Position numbers and translations under genes: made by a program | Assembly: GCA_031388245.1 (NCBI GenBank) | Contig: JANNED010000225.1 | Span: 1 to 19,778, forward strand | Direction of reading: 5' to 3' | DNA: 19,778 bases | Source of the DNA: JANMDU01 sp031388245 | GTDB lineage: Bacteria > Pseudomonadota > Gammaproteobacteria > Burkholderiales > Burkholderiaceae_C | The notes under the pieces: model-generated | The model's database searches: none | What the model saw: only the letters and a program-made list of their open reading frames with translations | Told to the model about the DNA's origin: nothing | Shown: positions 7,644 to 14,867 of the stretch, one piece after another | How the letters are laid out: each line of letters begins with the position of its first letter | How positions within the stretch are numbered: the stretch's first letter is position 1

Positions 7644-8756
7644 TCAAAGGGCCACCAATTCAACTGCATCCAATGTGGCAGAGCGCCCGGGAAGCTGCAG
7701 CATCGCGCGACGACCGCTTCTTGCCACTGGCAAAGCCAAGCGCTGAGTTTGCACCGAAGCGGCGATCGGCCAATCGAGGGCGGGCTGGCTTTGAAAGATT
7801 TTGAGCGCCGTGGTCACTGTCTCGCCGACGGGTGTGAGCTGTGCACCGCCGCCAAACAAGCCCTCAAGCTTGGCAAAGCTCACCGGGCCGGAGTGCAAGC
7901 CCACGTTCAAACTGAAGGGCGGCAGGCCACGCTCTCCAAATTTTTGCTTCACAAAAGCATCGAGTCTGCGTGTGCCGTCTTGCAGGCCGAAAGCGGCTTT
8001 GGTGGCACGCATGGCATGGTTGACAGAGCTGGTGTCCGTTGCTTCAACAAAAATACACAGCATGCCATCGCCTAAAAACTGCATATAGTGTGCGCCAAAG
8101 AGATGCACGGTGTCGCCCACACTGGAATAGAACTGTTGCACCACCTGGCTCAGTTCGTTGGAAGACAGGCGCTGCGTCCAGGCAGCGTAATCACGCATAT
8201 CGGCATACAAAACGGTGGCACTGGCAAAGCGCTCTCCAGCATCCGATTGTTGCGTGCTGTCAGGCCATTGGGCAGACAGCTCTTTGGCCATCCGCCTTTC
8301 ATACAAGCGCCCGATCTTTTCCTGCTGTTCGGAGAGAGCCTGCGCCACAGCGCGATCAATCACCTGCGTCTGCACGGCTTCTGCACGCACCAGCTTTGAC
8401 AGTTGTGCGTTAACGGCATCGCGCAGCTCTTGAGGCGCAAAGGGCTTGGTCAGGTAATCGTCTGCGCCTGTGGTCATGCCCTGGCGCATGTGAGCACGAT
8501 CTTGCAGCGAGGTGAGCAAAATGATGGGGGTGGTGGTGATCTCTTGGTCATTGCGCACCGCTTCGAGCACGCCAAAGCCATCAAGGTGAGGCATCTGCAC
8601 ATCGCTGACCACCAGATCGGGCTTGTGTTCCCGGATCAGTGCCAAACCTTTGGCACCATCTTCTGCCGCGAGCACGTCATAGCCCTCTTTGCGCAGCACT
8701 GCTGTGACCAGCACACGTGTGCTTGCATCGTCATCCATCACTACGATCAATGGCAT
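7644..8756 (-). CDS. Response regulator with class III cyclase-like output domain
   Basis: A 370-aa two-domain protein. The N-terminal receiver (1-120) has D8/D9, acceptor D52 in VVSDVQMPHLDG, T82 and K104. A helical linker (about 120-175) leads to a class III adenylate/guanylate cyclase homology domain (about 178-340). The metal-binding aspartates are kept: D186 in LYADMRDY and D230 in FLGDGM. Other canonical positions are changed: the base-selecting Lys is Q226, the second base-selecting Asp is Q306, and the transition-state Asn/Arg pair of VNxAAR reads T315/K319 (TVTTALK). It may be inactive, allosteric, or have altered chemistry. Start ATG 8756 has GGAG 8 nt upstream. The preceding lipase gene ends 2 bp away, so the two are almost certainly one transcript, with the hybrid kinase following. 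Confidence 0.88.
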   Translation of the reverse strand: MPLIVVMDDDASTRVLVTAVLRKEGYDVLAAEDGAKGLALIREHKPDLVVSDVQMPHLDGFGVLEAVRNDQEITTTPIILLTSLQDRAHMRQGMTTGADDYLTKPFAPQELRDAVNAQLSKLVRAEAVQTQVIDRAVAQALSEQQEKIGRLYERRMAKELSAQWPDSTQQSDAGERFASATVLYADMRDYAAWTQRLSSNELSQVVQQFYSSVGDTVHLFGAHYMQFLGDGMLCIFVEATDTSSVNHAMRATKAAFGLQDGTRRLDAFVKQKFGERGLPPFSLNVGLHSGPVSFAKLEGLFGGGAQLTPVGETVTTALKIFQSQPALDWPIAASVQTQRLALPVARSGRRAMLQLPGRSATLDAVELVAL

Positions 8757-8758
8757 GC

Positions 8759-9664
8759 TCAGTTCTCCAAGTGGCCCAAACAGGCCTGTTGTATTTCGTT
8801 TGAAAAGACCAGCTGGACATGCGCATGGCCAGCAATATGTCGATTGTCTGCGTTAGGCAGTGTGGCTGTATTCGCCGGGAAAACAATGTTGTCACAATGC
8901 GAGAAAAAACAGGTGCAATGCAGAGAAAAATTGCGTGGTAAGTGCAGGGTATTGTTGGCCAACCATTCACTGCTCTGGCGCATTTCATGTCCATTGCTGG
9001 TGTAAGACATTGCGGCAATAGCCGTGCCGTGGTGCGGCGTGCCAAGGGTGATGATGCGCTGCACACGCGCCATGTTACCTTCTGAGCCAATGAATTTTGC
9101 CGCCCAAGCGCGAATTGCCAAGCCGCCCATGCTGTGCCCCACGATCACTGGCGGTAATCCAGTGGCTTGCTCGACTTGCCGAACAGCGGTTTCGATGGTT
9201 TGCGCATAGTTGCTGATCGTGCCGTAAGCTGGCTCTAAATCAACCGATACAAAAACACGGCCCCGCGCTTGCAGGAGCCGCATCCATGCCGTCCAAAGGG
9301 CGCGATTGCAGAAAAACCCATGCACCAAGACCATGCCGCGCAGACCGGGCGTGGGTTGAATATTGTTTGCAATCGTATTGTGGCGAAAAGGTTGCCACCC
9401 GCAAAACACGAGGGTGGCCGCTTTCCATTCAGACAGCCAAGCATGCAGCCATTGCCCGAGGCTGGCTGGCGGTGTGATGCCGCTGCGATTGCAAAGCGCA
9501 GCCCACATGCACTGAATACCTAACATGACAGGCGTGATCAGCAAAGGCGCGGTCAAACAGAGCCAAGCCCAGCCCTTCTGAGTCGGCCAGAGCCATGCCG
9601 CCAGCATCACCCAAAATAGCAAACTGCCCAGCACGATGATGCGCTGTAACCATGCGTTGGTCAT
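8759..9664 (-). CDS. Membrane-anchored alpha/beta hydrolase (lipase/esterase-like)
   Basis: A 301-aa serine hydrolase. Two hydrophobic segments near the N-terminus (about 8-27 and 31-56) suggest membrane anchoring. The fold then begins with the oxyanion strand VLVHGFFCNRALW (112-124). The nucleophile is S178 in GHSMGG, the likely acid D258 in SHCDNIVFP, and the likely base H280 or H282 near the C-terminus. TLGTPHHGT (207-214) is typical of triacylglycerol lipase / PGAP1-like hydrolases. ATG 9664 is chosen because AAGGA precedes it in good register; an upstream TTG (9757) lies inside a terminator hairpin and is rejected. It is the first gene of the minus-strand run and ends 2 bp before the response regulator. 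The substrate is unknown; lipid ester cleavage would suit the nearby fadD. Confidence 0.87.
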   Translation of the reverse strand: MTNAWLQRIIVLGSLLFWVMLAAWLWPTQKGWAWLCLTAPLLITPVMLGIQCMWAALCNRSGITPPASLGQWLHAWLSEWKAATLVFCGWQPFRHNTIANNIQPTPGLRGMVLVHGFFCNRALWTAWMRLLQARGRVFVSVDLEPAYGTISNYAQTIETAVRQVEQATGLPPVIVGHSMGGLAIRAWAAKFIGSEGNMARVQRIITLGTPHHGTAIAAMSYTSNGHEMRQSSEWLANNTLHLPRNFSLHCTCFFSHCDNIVFPANTATLPNADNRHIAGHAHVQLVFSNEIQQACLGHLEN

Positions 9665-9729
9665 GAAAATCCTTGGTTTCACACGAATGATACCCACAGA
9701 TGAAGCTTCACAGGTTGTGCCATCCGCAT

Positions 9730-9766
9730 AAAAAAACCCTGCTGGCTGATTGAGCAAGCAGGGTTT
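9730..9766 (-). terminator. Intrinsic terminator after tRNA-Met
   Basis: On the minus strand, AAACCCTGCT (9766-9757) pairs perfectly with AGCAGGGTTT (9743-9734), with a 13-nt loop and a run of seven T (9736-9730). It starts 7 nt after the tRNA CCA end and so should end the tRNA transcript before the hydrolase gene. Confidence 0.85.
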
Positions 9767-9773
9767 GCAAATT

Positions 9774-9850
9774 TGGTGGTGATAGGTGGATTTGAACCAC
9801 CGACATCAGCATTATGAATGCTGCGCTCTAACCAACTGAGCTATATCACC
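9774..9850 (-). tRNA. tRNA-Met (anticodon CAT), elongator type
   Basis: A 77-nt tRNA including an encoded CCA (9774-9776). The acceptor stem is GGTGATA (9850-9844) with TATCACC (9784-9778). The D-loop contains AGCTCAGTTGGTTAGAGC. The anticodon stem CAGCA/TGCTG encloses the loop TTCATAA with CAT at 9814-9816. The T-arm is GGTGG-TTCAAAT-CCACC. The overall sequence resembles betaproteobacterial elongator tRNA-Met, not the initiator (which lacks a paired first base) and not tRNA-Ile2, although a CAT anticodon alone does not fully exclude the latter. Confidence 0.93.
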
Positions 9851-9861
9851 GAAGAGCACAG

Positions 9862-9867
9862 ATTATA
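9862..9867 (-). promoter_or_regulatory. -10 box of the tRNA-Met promoter
   Basis: A perfect TATAAT on the minus strand, 11 nt before the tRNA 5' end. The -35 position at 17-bp spacing reads AAAAAG, a poor match. The -10 placement gives a leader of only a few nucleotides, as expected for a tRNA gene. Confidence 0.6.
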
Positions 9868-9901
9868 CCGAAGATCATCTGGCGCTTTTTGCTTCCTTCT
9901 T

Positions 9902-10678
9902 CTAGGCGTGCTTGAAAGCCGCTTTGCGCTTGTTCACAAAGGCATCCATACCTTCTTTCTGGTCTGCCGTGGCAAACAAGGCGTGGAACAGGCGACGCTC
10001 GAACATCACGCCATCAGCCAAGCCGCTTTCAAAAGCACGGTTCACGCTCTCTTTGGCGGCCATGGTAGCGATTTGGCTGTAGCCGCAAATCATGTTGGCA
10101 GCTGCCAGCACTTCGTCTTGCAAACTGGCCAGCGGCACGACGCGGCTGACCAGTCCGGCCCGCTCAGCCTCCACAGCATCCATCATGCGGCCCGTCAGCG
10201 CCAAATCCATGGCCTTGGCCTTGCCGACTGCGCGCGGCAGCCGCTGCGTGCCGCCCGCGCCGGGGATGATGCCTAGCTTGATCTCGGGCTGGCCGAATTT
10301 TGCATTGTCTGCTGCAATGATGAAATCGCACATCATCGCCAGCTCGCAGCCACCGCCCAAAGCAAAGCCGCTCACAGCCGCGATCACGGGCTTGCGAATA
10401 CCGCGAATCGTTTCCCAATTCTTGGTGATGTAGTCGCCCTTGTACACATCGGCAAAGCTGTAAGTGGCCATGGCGCCAATGTCTGCGCCAGCGGCAAAGG
10501 CTTTTTCGCTGCCGGTGATGATCATGCAGCCAATGGATTCATCCGCATCAAAGGCTTTGAGCGCTTGGCCCAGCTCGTCCATGAGCTGGCCATTCAAGGC
10601 GTTGAGTTGTTTGGGGCGGTTCAGTGTGATTTTTCCGACTGAGCCGAGAATTTCTGTGAGGAGGAGTTCGTAGGTCAT
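9902..10678 (-). CDS. paaF: Enoyl-CoA hydratase (PaaF-like crotonase)
   Basis: A 258-aa crotonase-fold enzyme that hydrates trans-2-enoyl-CoA. Both catalytic glutamates of true hydratases are present: E112 in ALGGGCELAMMCDF and E132 in FGQPEIKLGIIPGAGGTQRL. The oxyanion-hole segment is FAAGADIGAM (61-70). Length matches PaaF/Ech (about 255-260). Start ATG 10678 gives the canonical MTYE-type N-terminus; no strong Shine-Dalgarno is seen. It is divergent from paaGIK across 150 bp, which suggests the hydratase step of phenylacetate catabolism, but a general short-chain beta-oxidation hydratase cannot be excluded, so the symbol is tentative. Confidence 0.88.
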   Translation of the reverse strand: MTYELLLTEILGSVGKITLNRPKQLNALNGQLMDELGQALKAFDADESIGCMIITGSEKAFAAGADIGAMATYSFADVYKGDYITKNWETIRGIRKPVIAAVSGFALGGGCELAMMCDFIIAADNAKFGQPEIKLGIIPGAGGTQRLPRAVGKAKAMDLALTGRMMDAVEAERAGLVSRVVPLASLQDEVLAAANMICGYSQIATMAAKESVNRAFESGLADGVMFERRLFHALFATADQKEGMDAFVNKRKAAFKHA

Positions 10679-10828
10679 GGTGTGATGATAGCTGTGCTGG
10701 CCTGATGTTCTTGATGGCTGGTGCTCTCGCTGTCGCCTCAAGTCCTCATTCGGGGGTCACAAAATTCCCCATCTGTGCGGTTGGACAATGCTTTTTTCAG
10801 GTAAATTGCGAGAGTATTGGAGACAAAA

Positions 10829-11632
10829 ATGACTGAACCTACCGTCTTGTATGAAGAGCGTGAAGCAGGCAAAGCAAAGATCGCATTGATCACACTCAAC
10901 CGCCCCGCCGCGCTGAACAGCTTCACGCCTGAGATGCATACGGCTTTGCGTGCAGCGTTGCAAAGAGGGATTGATTCTGGCGCACGCTGTGCTGTGCTCA
11001 CGGGGGCTGGGCGTGGTTTTTGTGCGGGGGCGGATCTTTCTAGCTTTGATTTCACGCCCGGCGATAACCTCAAGCAACGCGCCAATCCTGGCCCGACGAT
11101 TGAAGCCGATTTCAACCCCAGTGCCCGCGCCTTAATGAATTTGCTGATGCCCACAGTGTGCGCCGTCAATGGCGTGGCGGCGGGCGCGGGCGCTTCGTTT
11201 GTGATGAGTTGCGATATGGCAATTGCCGCGCCCGGGGCAAGTTTTGTGCAGGCATTCAGCAAAATTGGCTTGATTCCTGATGCGGGTGGCTCTTGGCATT
11301 TGCCGCAGCGCTTGGGTACAGCCCGCGCTCTTGGCCTCGCGTTCACGGGAGACAAACTCAGCGCTGCGCAGGCTAAGGAGTTTGGTTTGATTTGGGATGT
11401 GCAAGACGATCCGCTGGCCGCAGCCTTGGCGCTGGCAGAAAAGCTCGCGCAGATGCCCACCAAAGCGCTGGTGGAGACAAGGCATTTATTGCGCGGTTCA
11501 CAGACACGGAGCTTCGATCAACAGCTTGATGCCGAGCGCGATGCGCAAACGACGATGGGCATGACGGATGACTACATTGAGGGCGTGACGGCGTTTTTAC
11601 AAAAGCGTGCGCCGCAGTTCAAGGGGCAATGA
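10829..11632 (+). CDS. paaG: PaaG-type ring-1,2-epoxyphenylacetyl-CoA isomerase
   Basis: A 267-aa crotonase-superfamily enzyme. PaaG isomerises the phenylacetyl-CoA 1,2-epoxide to an oxepin and also shifts double bonds later in the pathway. The single acid typical of this subgroup is D151 in KIGLIPDAGGSW. The hydratase glutamate of the first motif is replaced (AAGAGASFVMSCDM, A122 region), which argues against a simple hydratase. FCAGADLSSFDF (64-75) forms the oxyanion-hole segment. Start ATG 10829 has GGAG (10819-10822) 6 nt upstream; a TTG four codons earlier is less likely. paaI begins 1 nt after its stop, and paaK follows. Confidence 0.88.
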   Translation: MTEPTVLYEEREAGKAKIALITLNRPAALNSFTPEMHTALRAALQRGIDSGARCAVLTGAGRGFCAGADLSSFDFTPGDNLKQRANPGPTIEADFNPSARALMNLLMPTVCAVNGVAAGAGASFVMSCDMAIAAPGASFVQAFSKIGLIPDAGGSWHLPQRLGTARALGLAFTGDKLSAAQAKEFGLIWDVQDDPLAAALALAEKLAQMPTKALVETRHLLRGSQTRSFDQQLDAERDAQTTMGMTDDYIEGVTAFLQKRAPQFKGQ

Positions 11633-11633
11633 G

Positions 11634-12062
11634 ATGAATGCCACGGAGCTTGCCCAAGCGGTTGGCCAGAGCATGTTCGCTCTTGACGCGGCCTCGCGCG
11701 AGACCATGGGCATGCTGCTGATGGAATGCAAGCCGGGTTATGCCAAGCTATCAATGGAAGTGAAAGCGTTGCATCTCAACGGCCACAAAATTTGCCATGG
11801 CGGCTTCATCTTCACTTTGGCTGATTCCACCTTTGCTTTTGCCTGCAATTCGTACAACAAAGTAACAGTGGCTGCAGGCTGCTCGATTGAATTTTTAAAG
11901 CCGGGGCAGCTCGGTGATGTACTTGAGTGCGAAGGCGTAGAGCAAACGCTTGTCGGCCGCCACGGGATTTACGACATGCGCGTGACGAACCAGCGCGGCG
12001 AGGTGGTGGCGATGTTTCGCGGGAAGTCTGCGCAGATTCAAGGTGCAGTTATTTCGCAGTAA
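11634..12062 (+). CDS. paaI: Hydroxyphenylacetyl-CoA thioesterase PaaI
   Basis: A 142-aa hotdog-fold thioesterase, the usual PaaI length (about 140). The family motif is complete: N49-G-H-K-I-C-H55-G-G-F-I-F-T-L-A-D64, where D64 is the catalytic acid. PaaI is thought to hydrolyse dead-end ring-hydroxylated phenylacetyl-CoA thioesters, recovering CoA. Start ATG 11634 has AAGGGG (11621-11626) 7 nt upstream inside the end of paaG, with a 1-nt gap between the genes, so it is translationally linked to paaG. Confidence 0.9.
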   Translation: MNATELAQAVGQSMFALDAASRETMGMLLMECKPGYAKLSMEVKALHLNGHKICHGGFIFTLADSTFAFACNSYNKVTVAAGCSIEFLKPGQLGDVLECEGVEQTLVGRHGIYDMRVTNQRGEVVAMFRGKSAQIQGAVISQ

Positions 12063-12104
12063 TTACTATTAATTCAATAGCACTCCGCGCATATTTTATG
12101 CCGG
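12062..12104 (+). repeat. 43-bp dispersed repeat, copy C
   Basis: Starts ATTACTATTAATTCAATAGC and ends TATGCCGG, aligning without gaps to copies A (1510-1552, minus) and B (15119-15161). It fills the paaI-paaK gap from the last base of the paaI stop codon to 2 nt before the paaK Shine-Dalgarno (AGGTGG, 12107-12112). Confidence 0.7.
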
Positions 12105-12117
12105 CTAGGTGGTCAAA

Positions 12118-13422
12118 ATGCTTCAAAAAATATCATTTCCATTAGAACCGATTGAGAAAGCATCGCTCGCAGAGTTGCGCGCATTGCAACTCAAGCGCCT
12201 GCAATCCACGCTCGCGCATGCGTATGAAAACTCGCCGGTGTATCGCGCCAAGTTTGATGCGGCCAAAGTGAAGCCCAGCGATGTGAAATCGCTCGCGGAT
12301 TTAAGTAAGCTGCCGTTCACCACCAAGGCCGATTTGCGCGATGCCTATCCGTTTGGCATGTTTGCCGTGCCGCGCGAGCAAATCGTACGCATTCATGCCA
12401 GCAGTGGCACCACAGGCAAGCCCACCGTGGTCGGCTATACGCAAAACGATATTGATATGTGGGCTAATTTGGTGGCCCGTTCGATCCGCGCAGCGGGTGC
12501 GAAGCCCGGCGATATGGTGCATGTGAGCTATGGCTATGGCCTGTTCACCGGCGGCTTGGGTGCGCACTATGGCGCTGAAAAACTCGGCCTCACTGTTGTG
12601 CCTTTTGGCGGTGGGCAAACTGAGCGGCAAGTGCAGCTCATCATGGATTTCAAGCCCACGATCATCATGGTCACGCCCAGCTACATGCTGGCCATCGCGG
12701 ACGAGATGCAGCGCCAGGGCATTGATCCACGCAGCACGAGCCTGCGAATCGGCATCTTTGGCGCTGAGCCATGGACCAATGAGATGCGTGCCTCGATTGA
12801 AGCGCGGTTGAACATTCAAGCCGTGGATATTTATGGCCTGAGCGAAGTCATGGGCCCCGGCGTGGCCAGCGAATGCGCAGAGACGAAAGACGGCCCCACC
12901 ATTTGGGAAGACCATTTCTATCCCGAGATCATTGATCCCGACACTGGCTCGGTGCTTCCCGATGGCGAATTCGGCGAACTCGTCTTCACAAGCCTCACCA
13001 AAGAAGCCCTGCCCATCATTCGCTACCGTACCCGAGACCTAACTCGCCTGCTGCCGGGCACAGCCCGCACCATGCGCCGCATGGAAAAAATCACCGGCAG
13101 GTCGGATGACATGATGATCGTGCGCGGTGTGAATGTGTTTCCTACGCAGATTGAAGAGCTGATCTTGAAGCAACCAGCACTCAGCGCCCACTACCAATGC
13201 ATTTTGAGCAAAGACGGCCACCTAGACTCACTCACCGTAGCAGTCGAAACCCAGCCCAGCATTGCTATTGAATCTGAAGCTGCCCGCGCAGCATCTGCGG
13301 CGCTTGCGCACGATATCAAGACCTATATTGGCTCATCAGCGGTGATTGAACTGCGCGCTGAAGGCGGTGTGGAGCGGAGCTTGGGCAAGGCGAAGAGGGT
13401 GGTGGATTTGCGCATGAAATAG
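12118..13422 (+). CDS. paaK: Phenylacetate--CoA ligase
   Basis: A 434-aa adenylate-forming ligase (E. coli PaaK 437 aa) that makes phenylacetyl-CoA from phenylacetate, ATP and CoA, the first step of the paa pathway. Motifs: P-loop ASSGTTGKP (94-102), SYGYGLFTGGLGAHYGAE (137-154), IYGLSEVMGPG (238-248), YRTRDLTRLLPG (303-314), GRSDDMMIVRGVNVFPTQIE (327-346) and the C-terminal lysine segment GKAKRVVD (423-430, probable catalytic K424). ATG 12118 is preceded by AGGTGG at 5 nt; a GTG three codons up would overlap that site. Residues about 378-398 (QPSIAIESEAARAASAALAH) are encoded by DNA faintly like the dispersed repeat. It converges with tctE across 44 bp without an evident terminator. Confidence 0.94.
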   Translation: MLQKISFPLEPIEKASLAELRALQLKRLQSTLAHAYENSPVYRAKFDAAKVKPSDVKSLADLSKLPFTTKADLRDAYPFGMFAVPREQIVRIHASSGTTGKPTVVGYTQNDIDMWANLVARSIRAAGAKPGDMVHVSYGYGLFTGGLGAHYGAEKLGLTVVPFGGGQTERQVQLIMDFKPTIIMVTPSYMLAIADEMQRQGIDPRSTSLRIGIFGAEPWTNEMRASIEARLNIQAVDIYGLSEVMGPGVASECAETKDGPTIWEDHFYPEIIDPDTGSVLPDGEFGELVFTSLTKEALPIIRYRTRDLTRLLPGTARTMRRMEKITGRSDDMMIVRGVNVFPTQIEELILKQPALSAHYQCILSKDGHLDSLTVAVETQPSIAIESEAARAASAALAHDIKTYIGSSAVIELRAEGGVERSLGKAKRVVDLRMK

Positions 13423-13466
13423 TCATTTGCAGGCTTAGGCTCAAATTCAAAATTCGTATTGGATTG

Positions 13467-14867
13467 TCACCTTGCCGATGGCAAACTCACCCGAGCATCC
13501 AGCCCCGCCACTTGAGCGTGATCCAAGCGGTTATCCAGCGCAATCGTCCCCCGCAGCGCCTGCACGATTTCCAGGCAAATCGCCAGCCCCAGCCCAGAGC
13601 CGCTTCGCTCACGGCCTGCGGAGAAGGGTTGAAACAGGCGTTTGCGCAAAGCGTCATCAATGCCTGCGCCGTGGTCGGTAATGGTTAGCGCTGCATGCTC
13701 AGGCGTGCAGATGAGGCGCACCTCCAAAGGCTTGGCGTGAGGCGAATGCTTGATCGCGTTGTGCAGCAGATTGCGAACCAGCTCGCGCAGCATCCAATCG
13801 TGTGCCACCACGGGCGCAGACTCAGGCGCTTCTAAGCTGAAATCCAGGTCTTTCTCAGCAACCAGTGGCGCTAAATCGAGCGCCACTTCGCGCAGCACCT
13901 GCGCCCAGTCAACCGCTCTGTTTTGTGGCTGAAGGCGCAATTGTTCGACTTTTGCCAAGGAAAGCATTTGATTGGCCAGCTCGGTGGCGCGATCCACGGT
14001 TTGGCCAATTTCTTGCAAGGCTTGCATCGGCGGTGCATCGCCGCGCAGGGCAGACTGCGTTTGTGTTTTGAGTACGGCCAGTGGCGTGCGCAGCTGGTGT
14101 GCGGCATCGCGCACGAAGCGTTTTTGGTGTTGTAGCAAATGATCGAGCCGCGTCATGAGTTGGTTGTTGGCCTCCAACAACGGCAGCAGCTCGCGTGGCG
14201 CATTGGGCGCATCGACCGGGCTCAGATCGTTGTCTTCGCGTTGTGCGATGGCCCGACTGATGGCACGCACTGGCCGCACCGCACGCTGCACCACCCAAAT
14301 CACCACTGCGCCAATCAAGATCAACAGCAAGGCCTGCCGCCATAGCGTGCTGATCAGAATTTGTCGCGCCAGTGCTTCACGCAATTCCAGCGTTTCTGCC
14401 ACTTGCACCGTAGCCATACCCGAGCCGCCAGTGCCAGAGACGGGCTGCAACAGCACCGCGACCCGCACGGCTGCACCATCGACCGCATCATCGTAGAAAT
14501 CCACCAAGGCAGCGTAGGGCGGCTGATCGGCAATGCGGCCTCGCCAGGGCTTGAGTGAATCAAAGCCCGAGACCAACTCACCTGCAAAACCCGTGACACG
14601 ATAAAAGATACGGCTGCGGTTATCGGCCTCAAAGGCTTCTAGTGCCGCATACGGCACGCGTGGCACCAGGCGTAGCTCAGATGCGCTGCCTTGCACATCC
14701 AGCTGCTCAGCAATGGTTTTGGCCGATGCCAAGAGGGTGCGGTCGTAGGCTGTGTTCGCCGCCTGCAAGCTTTGCTGGTACAAAATGATGCTGTCAAGCA
14801 CGATGAACAGAAGCACGGGCAGTAAGATGCCCCAGAGCAGTTGTTGGCGCAGTGACATGCGTGTCAT
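13467..14867 (-). CDS. tctE: Sensor histidine kinase TctE
   Basis: A 466-aa inner-membrane kinase. TM1 is about 9-31, a periplasmic 2CSK_N-type sensor region about 36-172 (NTAYDRTLLASAKTIAEQL is characteristic of TctE/QseC-like kinases), TM2 about 176-194, then a HAMP region, HisKA with H257 in RDAAHQLRTPLAVLKTQ, and HATPase with N370 (RNLLHNAIKHS), D398 (TDHGAGI) and GSGLGLAI (423-430). All catalytic motifs are intact. Its ATG overlaps the tctD stop by 4 bp (ATGA), so the two are one operon. Together with the divergent transporter genes this fits TctE, which senses tricarboxylates in other bacteria. The specific ligand here is unknown. Confidence 0.92.
   Translation of the reverse strand: MTRMSLRQQLLWGILLPVLLFIVLDSIILYQQSLQAANTAYDRTLLASAKTIAEQLDVQGSASELRLVPRVPYAALEAFEADNRSRIFYRVTGFAGELVSGFDSLKPWRGRIADQPPYAALVDFYDDAVDGAAVRVAVLLQPVSGTGGSGMATVQVAETLELREALARQILISTLWRQALLLILIGAVVIWVVQRAVRPVRAISRAIAQREDNDLSPVDAPNAPRELLPLLEANNQLMTRLDHLLQHQKRFVRDAAHQLRTPLAVLKTQTQSALRGDAPPMQALQEIGQTVDRATELANQMLSLAKVEQLRLQPQNRAVDWAQVLREVALDLAPLVAEKDLDFSLEAPESAPVVAHDWMLRELVRNLLHNAIKHSPHAKPLEVRLICTPEHAALTITDHGAGIDDALRKRLFQPFSAGRERSGSGLGLAICLEIVQALRGTIALDNRLDHAQVAGLDARVSLPSAR

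Noticed and set aside
9665..9757. Upstream TTG start extending the hydrolase by 31 residues
   Set aside because: The extension runs through the tRNA-Met terminator hairpin, and ATG 9664 has its own AAGGA site.
10782..10806. Possible paaG promoter (TTGGAC with TAAATT)
   Set aside because: The spacer is only 15 bp and neither hexamer is a good match; not enough to list as a promoter.
10738..11463. A 241-codon open frame antisense to paaG
   Set aside because: It is a low-complexity A/S/P/R-rich product fully covered by paaG, which has clear catalytic motifs and a ribosome binding site. It is a shadow frame.
13261..13302. Possible fourth repeat copy inside paaK (ATTGCTATTGAATCTGAAGC)
   Set aside because: It matches copy B at about 15 of 20 positions in the head but lacks the ATGCCGG tail at the right distance. 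It could be a decayed copy; too weak to call.
13423..13466. Terminator between the convergent paaK and tctE genes
   Set aside because: The 44-bp gap shows no convincing stem with a T tract on either strand.
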